48,039 nucleotides of DNA, from positions 1 to 48,039 of the forward strand of contig JACPGJ010000002.1 in assembly GCA_016182555.1 (NCBI GenBank), read 5' to 3'. Source of the stretch: Candidatus Kerfeldbacteria bacterium. GTDB lineage: Bacteria > Patescibacteriota > Patescibacteriia > UBA9570 > XYC2-FULL-38-9. How positions within the stretch are numbered: position 1 is the stretch's first letter; every line of letters starts with the position of its first letter. Below the pieces are notes generated by a model. It was not told the origin of the DNA, searched no databases, and saw only the letters and a list, made by a program, of their open reading frames with translations. The position numbers and the translations under genes are program-made. Positions 1-8,111 of this stretch are shown here, in pieces.

Positions 1-2
1 TG

Positions 3-473
3 GTAGCGACGACATCAACAGCTATTACAAATACTGCAGGTGTGATTGATTTAAATATCACCGCAGCAGACGCCGCAGTGGTTGGTTCAGATATTAATTT
101 GACCCAGGCTGATGGTGCAACAGCAGCTCGAGATGCGATTGCAGAAAATCTCACATTAACAGCTAATGATGCCGATGGAGACATGTTTGGTCTTCAAATT
201 ACTGGTACCGCAACAGTCAACGCAGCCGCAGGTTCATATACCGGTATCTTTATTGACAATGCAGAAAATATCGCTGACAGTATGTCCGATGCGATCTTAG
301 TGACAGCTAGTGGAGGCGATACGACCGTCACTGATGCGTTGGATGCTTCTGCTGCAAACATTGTGAATGCAGTAAACGTTGGCGCAAACACTATTACTGG
401 TACAACAGCAGTAGTAGACTTTACCGACTTTGATGTGGATGCCGATGGGTTATTAGCCTTTACGCAGTGGTAA
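3..473 (+). CDS. Repeat-rich surface protein, upstream part (5' partial, ends in a frameshift)
   Basis: This frame is open from the left window edge to a TAA at 471-473 and encodes Asp/Ala/Thr-rich repeat sequence, with motifs such as NDADGD, IDNAEN and DFTDFDVDADG that recur throughout the next reading frame. After about position 463 homology continues in the +1 frame (NADYQALVAS at 472 onward), so this is the upstream part of the same protein as 538-4383. Compared with the unit at 934-1035, several tens of bases of a repeat unit are missing at the break. The gene start is outside the window. The shift may be a real mutation or a collapsed repeat in assembly. Function is inferred only from the downstream part: a secreted or surface repeat protein. 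Confidence 0.7.
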   Translation, partial: VATTSTAITNTAGVIDLNITAADAAVVGSDINLTQADGATAARDAIAENLTLTANDADGDMFGLQITGTATVNAAAGSYTGIFIDNAENIADSMSDAILVTASGGDTTVTDALDASAANIVNAVNVGANTITGTTAVVDFTDFDVDADGLLAFTQW

Positions 474-3000
474 TGCGGATTACCAAGCATTAGTTGCAAG
501 CGCGACAACAACAGCGAGCACCAATACCGCAGGTCTTGTGGACTTAAACTTGAATGCAGGAGATGCCGCAGTGGATGTATTGAATATCGCGTTAACACAA
601 AATGATGGTGCAACCGGAGCAGTAGACGCAACAGCAGCAGAGATTTTGTTGACCGGTAATGATGCTGATGGCGATGTCTTTGGTCTGACCATTACTGGTG
701 CTGCAACAACAAACGCAGCCGCAGGAACATATACCGGTATCTTGATTGACAATGCAGAGAACGTTGCTGACACCATGTCGGATGCCATTTTAGTCACAGC
801 CACTGGAGGTGACACAACCGTTACTGACGGGTTGGATGTGTCAGCGTCAAACATTGTAAACGGTGTAAACTTAGGTGCCAATGTGTTAGCCATGACAACC
901 GGTACTATTGGTTCAAATGGTGCAGCAGTGGTTGATTTCACCGACTTTGATGTAGATGCGGATGGGTTAGTGACCTTTACAACAGACGGAGCCGGTGATC
1001 AATTGAACATGACTGGAAACAATGCGGATTATCAAGCATTGGTAGCGACGACATCAACAGCTATTACAAATACTGCAGGTGTGATTGATTTAAATATCAC
1101 CGCAGCAGACGCCGTGACCCAGGCTGATGGTGCAACAGCAGCTCGAGATGCGATTGGAGAAAACATTACACTGACAGCAAACGATGCTGATGGAGATATG
1201 TTTGGTCTTCAGATTACTGGAGCAGCAACAACGAATGCCGCAGCGGGTTCATATACTGGTATCTTGATTGACAATGCAGAGAACGTTGCTGACACCATGT
1301 CGGATGCCATTTTAGTCACAGCCACTGGAGGTGATACAACCGTTACTGATGGGTTGGATGTGTCAGCGTCAAACATTGTAAACGGTGTAAACTTAGGTGC
1401 CAATGTGTTAGCCATGACAACCGGTACTATTGGTTCAAATGGTGCAGCAGTGGTTGATTTTGCAGATTTTGATGTGGATGCCGATGGTCAGGTCGACTTA
1501 GCACCGGACAGTGCTGGCGATGCACTATCCATTGTGACTGCCGCAGGAGCTATTGAAGCAATTTCTGTCGATGCGCTTACTGCAGAAAATACTGATACAG
1601 ATGGTATTGTTGACCTCGATGTGGCTTCTCAAACTGGTGGAGCGGAAGGTGTTAACGTCAACTTTGATGTTGTAGATGACGCTGGCGCAGGAGAAGTCTA
1701 CCAAGGTGTGTATGTGAACATGGATAATAATGCTACAACAGCAGATGACACGGTATATGGTGTGACTGTAGAAACAGAAGATGGTGTTGCGGTTTCAGAT
1801 GCATTCCTGTTCTTGGACAATTCAGATACAAACACCACGATGGCTGATGGTATTTTATTCAACGATGATGGTGGTGCTATCACCGACGCGATTGATGCAA
1901 CAGATACGGGTATTGTGAATGCACTCAATGCAGCAACAAATACCATTGCTATTACCACTGGTACAATCGGTTCAAATGACGCGACAGTGGTTGACTTTGT
2001 AGACTTTGATGTGAGTGCAGATGGTATTACTACCTGGGCACCGGATGCTGCAGGAGATGTATTGACTGCAACATCAGCAGCAGGTGATTCACGTATTCTG
2101 GTTGCAGATGCAACAGCAGATACGACGAATACCTCTGGTGTGATTGATGTAAATGTTGATGCAGGAAACGCTGCAGTTGATGGTTTGAACATCGATATGG
2201 AACAGGCTGACGGTGCAGCAGCAGCTGTAGACGCAACAGCAGCAGAGATTTTACTCACTGGTAATGATGCTGATGGAGACATGTTTGGTTTGACGATTAC
2301 TGGAGCAGCAACAACGAATGCTGCAGCAGGTTCATACGAGGCTGGTATCGTGATTGACAATGCTGAAGAAACCGCTGCTTCAATGACTGATGGATTGTTG
2401 ATCAAAGCAACCACAGACACGGCAACGACCGACGGTGTGGATGTGTCAGACGCAGAACTCGTGAACGGTATAAACTTAGGTACAAACGTGTTGGCTATGA
2501 CAACCGGTACTATTGGTTCAAATGGTGCAGCAGTGGTTGATTTTACCGACTTTGATGTGAGCGCAGACGGTGCGGTTGTATTGGCTCCAGACACTGCAGG
2601 TAATGCACTGACGATCAATTTTGGTACAGCAGATCAAGATGACCAAGCATTGGTCGTAGATGCAGCAACAAATGATAACATTTCTACTGAAGGTGTGATT
2701 GACTTAGATATTGATGCCGGAAACGCCGCAGTAGATGGTATCAGTATTGATATGGAATCAGCCGGTACCATTACCGCTGCAACAGATATTACCGCGTTAG
2801 AAATTACTTCCACTGCAACAGATGTGGATGCGGATAACTTCGGTATCGTTGTCCTCAGTGCAGCAACAGCAGCTGTAGTCGGAGCAGATGACTATGAGGC
2901 AATGATCAAATTAGACAACATAGAAAATACGGCAGGAGTTGTAGCTGATGCAATCAACATTTCAAATTCTGGTGGTACCGCTTCGGCAATCACCACTGGT
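418..3000 (+). repeat. Long tandem coding repeats, unit about 516-545 nt
   Basis: Recognisable unit starts (DFxDFDV motif) lie near 418, 934, 1456, 1993 and 2538. Two stretches are almost identical: about 729-933 and 1254-1458, offset 525 nt, with only a few third-position differences over about 200 bases. The first 118 or so bases of the window recur at 1040-1157, except for an in-frame 24-base deletion near 1113. Later units are much more diverged. This indicates recent duplication or gene conversion in the 5' part of the visible gene. Confidence 0.8.
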
Positions 3001-4383
3001 TTGGACTTTGATTACGACGAAGATAACTTGATCGAATTTGGTGCAAATAATAACGCCAAAGTTGGTTGGGTTGCCGCAGGATTCGATGATGAAAACACCG
3101 ATCATGATGCGCTCGTCTTTGATGCAACAGCAGCCAATGACCAAGCATTTGTATTCCAAACTCGTGATGGTGCAGCAAATTGGGAAATGGCATTCGGTTC
3201 AGATATCAGTGAAAAAGAAAATGTTACAGTGAATGCTGCAGCAGATAACGCATTATTGGTGATCTCTGATGATACAAATAGCAATGACATCTTCATCATT
3301 AAAGAAGATGGTACATCGATTGCTGACGGTGCGCTTACCAGCACCGGTGCCGACCTTGCAGAGTACTACAATAGTCTCTCTGGATATGATTACTCATCTG
3401 GAACAGTCGTTTGTGCAGCTCCATCTAAAGAAGCTATCCGCCCATGTTCAAGAGAATATGATGCAAACGTGGTTGGTATCGTGCCAACACAACCTGGTGT
3501 GGTGATGGGTCATGGTAAAGGTGATGTAATGGTCGCGCTTGCTGGACGTGTTCCAACATACTTCGATAATCGTAACGGTGAAGTAAAACCAGGTGATCTT
3601 CTGACCACTGCACCAAACGGTAAAGCGATGAAGCAAATTAGTGCTGGAGCAACCGTTGGTAAAGCATTAGAAAACTCTACTGGAAAGAGCTCAATCATTG
3701 TCTTCGTTGCTGCTGGCTGGGATTCTCCAAACAGCTTAACAAAAGAAGATTTATCAGACTTGGCTGTTGAAGAAGTACTCTTCCGTGGAAACTTCACAGT
3801 GGCTGGTGATGTCGAATTTGGTGGTAAATTAGTTGTGGCTGGTGATGTGAAAGTTGGTGGTAACTTGGATGTGAGCGGTGCCTTGGTACAAGAATTCAAC
3901 GGTAAGAACTTGACGGTCGGTGATGTTGTCTACATCAGTGGTGCAAACGAAGTGAAGAAAGCACTGGCTGATGGTTCAACCGGACCAGCTATTGGTATCG
4001 TTGCTGCAATTGAAAAAGATGGTGTGGTGAAAGTCGCTGTGGGTGGTACGCTTGGTGGCCTGAAGAACTTGCAAGTGGGTCAAACCTACTACCTCGGTAA
4101 TGATGCTGGTAAATATAGCGTGAACGCTCCAACAGAAGCTGGACATATCGTACAAACTCTTGGTGTGGCGCGAGCAAAAGATGCATTACTCGTCATGCCA
4201 AGTCTGGATGTGCGGTACATTGAAGTAGATGAATCTCCGGCGCCAGCAGAAGATGCAGCGCCAGCAGAAGATCCATCAGAGGTATTGCAACCAGAAATTT
4301 CAGCTCCGAAAGTAGAAGCACAGAAAGCGCCGGTACAACAACCAGCGCCCAAGAAGCAAACAACAGAAAAGAAGAACAAATAG
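538..4383 (+). CDS. Giant surface repeat protein with a tail-fibre-like C-terminal region
   Basis: 1281 residues from the first in-frame start (GTG), but the coding frame runs back to about 466 and joins the segment ending at 473. Residues 1 to about 900 are degenerate repeats of about 175-182 residues rich in D, A, T, G and N with almost no Cys or Lys, resembling beta-solenoid or adhesin-like stalks. Asp-rich NDADGD and DVDADG turns could bind calcium. From about residue 940 the sequence changes: DLAEYYNS, then VMVALAGRVPTYF and VKPGDLLTTAPNGKAMK, a pattern I associate with C-terminal regions of phage tail-fibre-like and cell-surface proteins. This is followed by short beta-helix turns (VAGDVEFGGKLVVAGDVKVGG), a DUF2190-like module (VGDVVYISG, GQTYYLGN) and a Pro/Lys-rich tail. 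A hairpin terminator follows at 4408-4446. Role inferred: surface stalk or adhesin. No enzymatic motif seen. Confidence 0.75.
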   Translation: MDLNLNAGDAAVDVLNIALTQNDGATGAVDATAAEILLTGNDADGDVFGLTITGAATTNAAAGTYTGILIDNAENVADTMSDAILVTATGGDTTVTDGLDVSASNIVNGVNLGANVLAMTTGTIGSNGAAVVDFTDFDVDADGLVTFTTDGAGDQLNMTGNNADYQALVATTSTAITNTAGVIDLNITAADAVTQADGATAARDAIGENITLTANDADGDMFGLQITGAATTNAAAGSYTGILIDNAENVADTMSDAILVTATGGDTTVTDGLDVSASNIVNGVNLGANVLAMTTGTIGSNGAAVVDFADFDVDADGQVDLAPDSAGDALSIVTAAGAIEAISVDALTAENTDTDGIVDLDVASQTGGAEGVNVNFDVVDDAGAGEVYQGVYVNMDNNATTADDTVYGVTVETEDGVAVSDAFLFLDNSDTNTTMADGILFNDDGGAITDAIDATDTGIVNALNAATNTIAITTGTIGSNDATVVDFVDFDVSADGITTWAPDAAGDVLTATSAAGDSRILVADATADTTNTSGVIDVNVDAGNAAVDGLNIDMEQADGAAAAVDATAAEILLTGNDADGDMFGLTITGAATTNAAAGSYEAGIVIDNAEETAASMTDGLLIKATTDTATTDGVDVSDAELVNGINLGTNVLAMTTGTIGSNGAAVVDFTDFDVSADGAVVLAPDTAGNALTINFGTADQDDQALVVDAATNDNISTEGVIDLDIDAGNAAVDGISIDMESAGTITAATDITALEITSTATDVDADNFGIVVLSAATAAVVGADDYEAMIKLDNIENTAGVVADAINISNSGGTASAITTGLDFDYDEDNLIEFGANNNAKVGWVAAGFDDENTDHDALVFDATAANDQAFVFQTRDGAANWEMAFGSDISEKENVTVNAAADNALLVISDDTNSNDIFIIKEDGTSIADGALTSTGADLAEYYNSLSGYDYSSGTVVCAAPSKEAIRPCSREYDANVVGIVPTQPGVVMGHGKGDVMVALAGRVPTYFDNRNGEVKPGDLLTTAPNGKAMKQISAGATVGKALENSTGKSSIIVFVAAGWDSPNSLTKEDLSDLAVEEVLFRGNFTVAGDVEFGGKLVVAGDVKVGGNLDVSGALVQEFNGKNLTVGDVVYISGANEVKKALADGSTGPAIGIVAAIEKDGVVKVAVGGTLGGLKNLQVGQTYYLGNDAGKYSVNAPTEAGHIVQTLGVARAKDALLVMPSLDVRYIEVDESPAPAEDAAPAEDPSEVLQPEISAPKVEAQKAPVQQPAPKKQTTEKKNK

Positions 4384-4407
4384 TTACAGGTGAATAGATA
4401 GAAATAC

Positions 4408-4446
4408 GCGAAGGGATGGAGGAACCTTTCTCCATCCCTTTTGCGT
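4408..4446 (+). terminator. Intrinsic terminator after the giant repeat protein
   Basis: An 11-bp stem (AAGGGATGGAG at 4411-4421 with CTCCATCCCTT at 4430-4440), an 8-nt loop and a short T run at the 3' side. It lies 27 nt past the stop codon at 4383. Confidence 0.75.
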
Positions 4447-4471
4447 AAAAAAATATTAACGGCAATGATTT

Positions 4472-4939
4472 ATGGAACAATTTTCGCCTCAATCTGGTCG
4501 ATCCACCATGCTCGCTCCTTATCGCCAAACACTTATCGGTTTGGCAATGCTTCTTTTTATTTTTGTTGTGTTTTGGTTTATGGGGCAGAGAAAGACAGCA
4601 CAAGTCAATGAATCGATCGATACCTCGACCTATCAAATTGTCACGTTGGATTCCGGCAGAAGTTACTTTGGAAAACTGTCCGGCTTGGACGAAGAGTATA
4701 TCTTACTCGCCAATGCATTTTTTTTGAAAGCGAATGAACCGCAGCTCGATGAAAATGGAGAAGCAATAGAACCGGAAGAAGGGGACTTGCCGTTTACGTT
4801 GCAACGCATTGGGAATCAAGTATACGAACCGACAGACGACGTATACTTAAAATCGGAGCATGTATTGAGTTGGCAAAATTTGAATAAAGACTCTTCAGTG
4901 GTGACGGCGATAAATGAGTATTTGGAAACAAAAGAGTAA
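4472..4939 (+). CDS. One-TM membrane protein of unknown family, paralog 1 of 3
   Basis: 155 residues: a short cytoplasmic N-terminus, one hydrophobic segment at about 24-43 (IGLAMLLFIFVVFWFMG), then a soluble domain likely outside the membrane. It shares with the next two genes a conserved order: VTLDSGRSYFGKLSG, an aromatic AFFLK segment, a variable acidic loop, and a closing block with WQNLNKDSSVVTAINEY. I do not recognise the family. A later in-frame ATG at 4508 would also leave the TM intact. The gene follows the surface repeat protein and ends in its own hairpin (4941-4972), so it may be transcribed separately from paralogs 2 and 3. Confidence 0.75.
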   Translation: MEQFSPQSGRSTMLAPYRQTLIGLAMLLFIFVVFWFMGQRKTAQVNESIDTSTYQIVTLDSGRSYFGKLSGLDEEYILLANAFFLKANEPQLDENGEAIEPEEGDLPFTLQRIGNQVYEPTDDVYLKSEHVLSWQNLNKDSSVVTAINEYLETKE

Positions 4940-4940
4940 A

Positions 4941-4972
4941 TTATTTTTTAGCTAATTTTAGCCAAAAAATAA
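4941..4972 (+). terminator. Hairpin after paralog 1
   Basis: An imperfect 14-bp inverted repeat (TTATTTTTTAGCTA at 4941-4954, TAGCCAAAAAATAA at 4959-4972) with one mismatch and a 4-nt loop. It is AT-rich, with a T tract only in the ascending arm, so termination efficiency is uncertain. Confidence 0.5.
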
Positions 4973-4996
4973 ATCACAATTTTTCAATCATTGTTG

Positions 4997-5025
4997 TTGA
5001 CAGCTTATGAATATTTCGCTAATAT
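4997..5025 (+). promoter_or_regulatory. Consensus sigma-70-type promoter for paralogs 2 and 3
   Basis: TTGACA at 4997-5002, a 17-nt spacer, and TAATAT at 5020-5025. Transcription would start near 5032, giving a leader of about 34 nt before the ATG at 5066. Confidence 0.75.
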
Positions 5026-5065
5026 TAAAGAAGAATTTCTATCTTATCCACACTAATTAATTAAC

Positions 5066-5593
5066 ATGGAAAACGAAGAAAAATCTATGATGAACTCAAT
5101 GTCAAAAGAAATGGGAGGCATGATGCTGATGCGTCTTGCTGTCGCAGTAGTTTTTATCGTTGGAGGTATGTTCCTCTATCGAATGTGGGTGGTGACCCCA
5201 GCATTGCCAGATGATTTAGGCAATGGTGAAATTAAAGCCGTGTTCTTAGATAACGGTCAAGCGTACTTTGGAAAGATTTCATCGGCGAATAAGGATTTTT
5301 TAATCATTGATAAACCGTATTATTTGCAGAAACAAACCGTATTGCAAGAACCGGTACAAGATGGTCAAGAACCAAAAACAAAACAACAGCTTTCATTAAC
5401 AGCACTTGGCGGAAAAGGATTACAAATCCATGGTCCAGAGCGTTCGATGTATGTTCCTTGGGATACCGTGCTTTATATTGAAAATTTGCGTGATGATTCT
5501 GAAGTAGTGAAGCTCATTACGAATGACACGACAACAGATACACCAACAGATACCACTAATACGAACGCAGCAAACACCAACACGGCTCAGTAA
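5066..5593 (+). CDS. One-TM membrane protein of unknown family, paralog 2 of 3
   Basis: 175 residues. Met-rich N-terminus (MMNSMSKEMGGMMLM), TM segment at about 20-40, then the shared domain: VFLDNGQAYFGKISS, PYYLQKQ, a variable loop, and the closing block VLYIENLRDDSEVVKLI. The C-terminal tail is low-complexity Thr/Asn/Asp, like a linker. It sits 19 nt upstream of paralog 3 and shares the promoter at 4997-5025, so the two form an operon. Function unknown. Conservation of the YFG(K/D) block and of the final WENL/IENL-SxVVxxI block across the three copies suggests the extracytoplasmic domain is the working part. Confidence 0.8.
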   Translation: MENEEKSMMNSMSKEMGGMMLMRLAVAVVFIVGGMFLYRMWVVTPALPDDLGNGEIKAVFLDNGQAYFGKISSANKDFLIIDKPYYLQKQTVLQEPVQDGQEPKTKQQLSLTALGGKGLQIHGPERSMYVPWDTVLYIENLRDDSEVVKLITNDTTTDTPTDTTNTNAANTNTAQ

Positions 5594-5612
5594 AGATTAA
5601 TTATTTTCAACC

Positions 5613-6071
5613 ATGGATACTTCCCACACAACCTGCCAGTGTAAGCGCATGGGGTATATCAGCCTCATCGTCATTGCCGCGGCATTGGTGCTCATGCTTT
5701 TGATTGTGGTAGCAGGAGCAATGAAGATTAAACGCGAGGTGAATTTTGAACAATCGCAAGTGAAAACGGATACTACCCAAGCCGTATTCTTGAGTGATGG
5801 TCAGGTGTATTTTGGTGATATTACCGAAATCAATAAATCGACACTCGCTCTTGAGCACGTATTCTATTTGCAAGAAAATCAGAAATTGCAATCTGGAGAA
5901 TCTGAAACGCTTCCAGGTGATGCATCGAATTTTTCTTTGGTGAAGCTTGGCACCAGCGAATTGCACTTGCCACAAGATACAATGGTGATTAACCGCGATG
6001 AAGTGATGTTTTGGGAGAATTTGAAAACCGAATCGCCCGTGGTAAAAGCGATCACCAACTACAAACCATAG
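5613..6071 (+). CDS. One-TM membrane protein of unknown family, paralog 3 of 3
   Basis: 152 residues. A short N-terminus with two Cys (TTCQCKR), TM segment at about 14-37, then VFLSDGQVYFGDITE, VFYLQEN, a variable loop and VMFWENLKTESPVVKAITNY. It is clearly homologous to the two preceding proteins, but paralog 3 has YFGD where the others have YFGK. It lies 19 nt after paralog 2, and a strong terminator follows at 6104-6136. Function unknown. Confidence 0.78.
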   Translation: MDTSHTTCQCKRMGYISLIVIAAALVLMLLIVVAGAMKIKREVNFEQSQVKTDTTQAVFLSDGQVYFGDITEINKSTLALEHVFYLQENQKLQSGESETLPGDASNFSLVKLGTSELHLPQDTMVINRDEVMFWENLKTESPVVKAITNYKP

Positions 6072-6103
6072 TCTTCGGTATTTTCCGTTGATATAGTGTA
6101 TTT

Positions 6104-6140
6104 TTCAAAAACCCTCCTCACCCGAGGGTTTTTGAATTTT
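6104..6140 (+). terminator. Intrinsic terminator after paralog 3
   Basis: A 13-bp stem (TTCAAAAACCCTC at 6104-6115 region, GAGGGTTTTTGAA at 6124-6136) followed by TTTT. It separates the paralog operon from rnpB. Confidence 0.8.
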
Positions 6141-6151
6141 CGGACTAACCC

Positions 6152-6180
6152 TAGACAACGGTGAGTAAATATAGTATGTT
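6152..6180 (+). promoter_or_regulatory. Possible rnpB promoter
   Basis: TAGACA at 6152-6157, a 17-nt spacer and TATGTT at 6175-6180, about 30 nt upstream of the 5' end of rnpB. Both boxes are moderate matches. Confidence 0.4.
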
Positions 6181-6210
6181 ATTCACACTACAAAGAGTAG
6201 TCGTTTTCTC

Positions 6211-6669
6211 TTTTGTGGGCAGAAAAAATACTCCGAATAGCTGCTGTATAGTATTATACAGAGGAAAGTCCGAACACCAATGGGTGCGTATGCGCCCGGA
6301 AAGCGGCAGTTGCTAACGGCAACCCGGATATAAATGAACGTAGACGACCTTAAGACGTGTGCGTTCTAGTAAACCGAGGGACGAGTGCCACAGAGACAAT
6401 ACTCGGCTGGTGCGGCGTTCGCGTCGTCCGGTCAAAAGGTGAAAAGCGGTGTGGTGTGTATGTTTCGCTGTAACGGCGAGGCATGCGCTACACATCTTTC
6501 GCTCACGTGAGTGAGACGAATGGTAAACCCTGCCTGGTGCAACCTGGATAAAGGGCTTGAGGGTGACGGCAACGTCATTCCCAGATAGATAGCTATTGTT
6601 TCGTTGCTGATTTTTTCAGCGCGAGAAACAGAATTCGGCTTACACGAATGTTTTCCCCTGCCCACAAAA
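6211..6669 (+). ncRNA. rnpB: RNase P RNA (M1 RNA), bacterial type A-like
   Basis: Catalytic RNA of RNase P, which removes tRNA 5' leaders. The outer helix P1 is visible: TTTTGTGGGCAG at 6211-6222 pairs with CTGCCCACAAAA at 6658-6669. Conserved blocks occur in order: GAGGAAAGTCCGAAC at 6261 (CR-I), CCACAGAGACA near 6389, AAAAGGTGAAAAG near 6434, GGTAAACCCTGCCTGGTGCAA near 6521 and ACAGAATTCGGCTTAC near 6629 (CR-V). The length of about 459 nt is at the long end for bacteria. The first ATG of the next gene is only 7 nt downstream. No separate terminator is visible, so RNA maturation may depend on processing. Confidence 0.93.
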
Positions 6670-6675
6670 AAGTAT

Positions 6676-8100
6676 ATGAAAAAAGCTGAATTAATTTTTG
6701 GTGCAATCCTTGTACCAATCGATTATCTGATGCTTACCGCTGCAGGGCTCACGGCCTATTTTTTGCGTTTCAAGAGTCCGGTGACTGATTTTCAGCCAGT
6801 GCTCTATGAAATTCCGTTTCGCCAATATCTGGCGATGGCGAGCATTGTGGCGTTGGTATGGTTAGTCATTTTTGCTTTTTCTGGTTTATATCGTATTCGT
6901 GGTACACGACGCCTTATTGAAGAAGCGCGAAAAATTTTTCTCGCCTGTTCCACGGGAGTACTCGCGATCATTATTTTATTTTTCTTTCAACGTGATCTGT
7001 TTTCGTCGCGGTTTATTATTCTGGCGGCGTATGTCTGCGCCGTGGTCTATGTCACCATTGCTCGTTTTGTCGTTATTTACATTGAACGGGCATTATTTCG
7101 TCGTGGAATTGGCGTGCACCATGTTGTGCTCATTGGTCATACACGGTTAGCGAATATTATTGCCAGTGAAATGCGGCATAAACCGACGTTGGGTTTACAA
7201 GTAGTGGAACAATTTGATGCCTTTACCGATACAACCAAGAAACGCATTTTGTCTTTGATTGAACAGGGGCAGTTGGATGAACTTATTCAAACGAACCCCA
7301 ATACCACAAACGAAAAAAATGAAGAGATATCTGAATTTTGTGATGATCATCATCTGGTGTTCAAATACGCCGCGGCATTATTTGATACACAATCTGTTAA
7401 TATGGCCATCCAGCCTATTGCGGGCATTCCCATTGTTGAAATTCAAAAAACACCTCTTGATGGATGGGGGAGAATAGTGAAACGGACATTTGATATTGTT
7501 GGTTCACTGCTACTCATTATACTCACCTCACCCGTGATGCTTATCACCAGTCTATTGATTTATCTCGAATCCGGACGCCCAATATTTTATTCACGAGAAA
7601 ATGATGAAAAAAACGGAAAACGTTCCGAACGTATTGGTCAATATGGCAAACCATTCTTTTATTTTAAATTCCGCAGCATGCAACAGGGAAAACACAGGAT
7701 GCGCTATACAGAGTTGCAAGATAAAGATATTCGTAAAGGTTCTCCATTAGTAAAAATTATTGATGATCCCCGCATTACGCGTGTCGGGAAATGTATTCGA
7801 AAATTTTCCATCGATGAATTACCAGAGTTTTTTTTGGTGTTTAAAGGAGAAATGAGTTTAGTTGGTCCACGCCCGCATTTACCCGAAGAAGTTGCGAAAT
7901 ATAAGAAACACCATAAACGCGTGCTGAATATGAAGCCAGGCATTACTGGTTTGGCGCAAATTTCCGGTCGGTCCGACCTTGATTTTGAAGACGAAGTACG
8001 GTTAGATACCTTTTATATGGAAAACTGGGCATTATGGTTAGATTTAGTTATACTCATCAAGACCCCGTTTGTGTTATTTAAAAAACGTCGAGCCTTATAA
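6676..8100 (+). CDS. Polyprenyl-phosphate sugar-1-phosphate transferase (initiating glycosyltransferase)
   Basis: 474 residues from the ATG at 6676. An upstream in-frame start at 6604 would lie inside rnpB and is rejected. The N-terminal third carries four to five TM segments, followed by a CoA-binding-like cytoplasmic domain, another TM at about 280-300 and the bacterial sugar transferase domain. That domain shows KRTFDIVGS, FKFRSM, SIDELPEFFLVFKGEMSLVGPRP and PGITGLAQISGRSD, all hallmark blocks. By family (WbaP/ExoY type) it transfers a sugar-1-phosphate to undecaprenyl phosphate in the membrane to start surface-polysaccharide synthesis. It is the first gene of a run with two GT4 enzymes and a Wzz-like protein. 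The sugar donor cannot be read from sequence. Confidence 0.9.
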   Translation: MKKAELIFGAILVPIDYLMLTAAGLTAYFLRFKSPVTDFQPVLYEIPFRQYLAMASIVALVWLVIFAFSGLYRIRGTRRLIEEARKIFLACSTGVLAIIILFFFQRDLFSSRFIILAAYVCAVVYVTIARFVVIYIERALFRRGIGVHHVVLIGHTRLANIIASEMRHKPTLGLQVVEQFDAFTDTTKKRILSLIEQGQLDELIQTNPNTTNEKNEEISEFCDDHHLVFKYAAALFDTQSVNMAIQPIAGIPIVEIQKTPLDGWGRIVKRTFDIVGSLLLIILTSPVMLITSLLIYLESGRPIFYSRENDEKNGKRSERIGQYGKPFFYFKFRSMQQGKHRMRYTELQDKDIRKGSPLVKIIDDPRITRVGKCIRKFSIDELPEFFLVFKGEMSLVGPRPHLPEEVAKYKKHHKRVLNMKPGITGLAQISGRSDLDFEDEVRLDTFYMENWALWLDLVILIKTPFVLFKKRRAL

Positions 8101-8111
8101 CGTGTGCACAA

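Noticed and set aside
463-473. Programmed frameshift in the repeat gene
   Set aside because: No slippery heptamer or downstream structure; the comparison with other units shows missing sequence, which fits deletion or assembly collapse better.
1698-2618. A long open frame (306 codons) on the minus strand inside the repeat protein
   Set aside because: It is the antisense of low-complexity repeat codons; the translation is Ser/Val/Pro-rich with no start signal or motif.
6604-6675. Extension of the sugar transferase to an upstream start
   Set aside because: It would overlap the 3' end of rnpB, and the family homology begins with the ATG at 6676.
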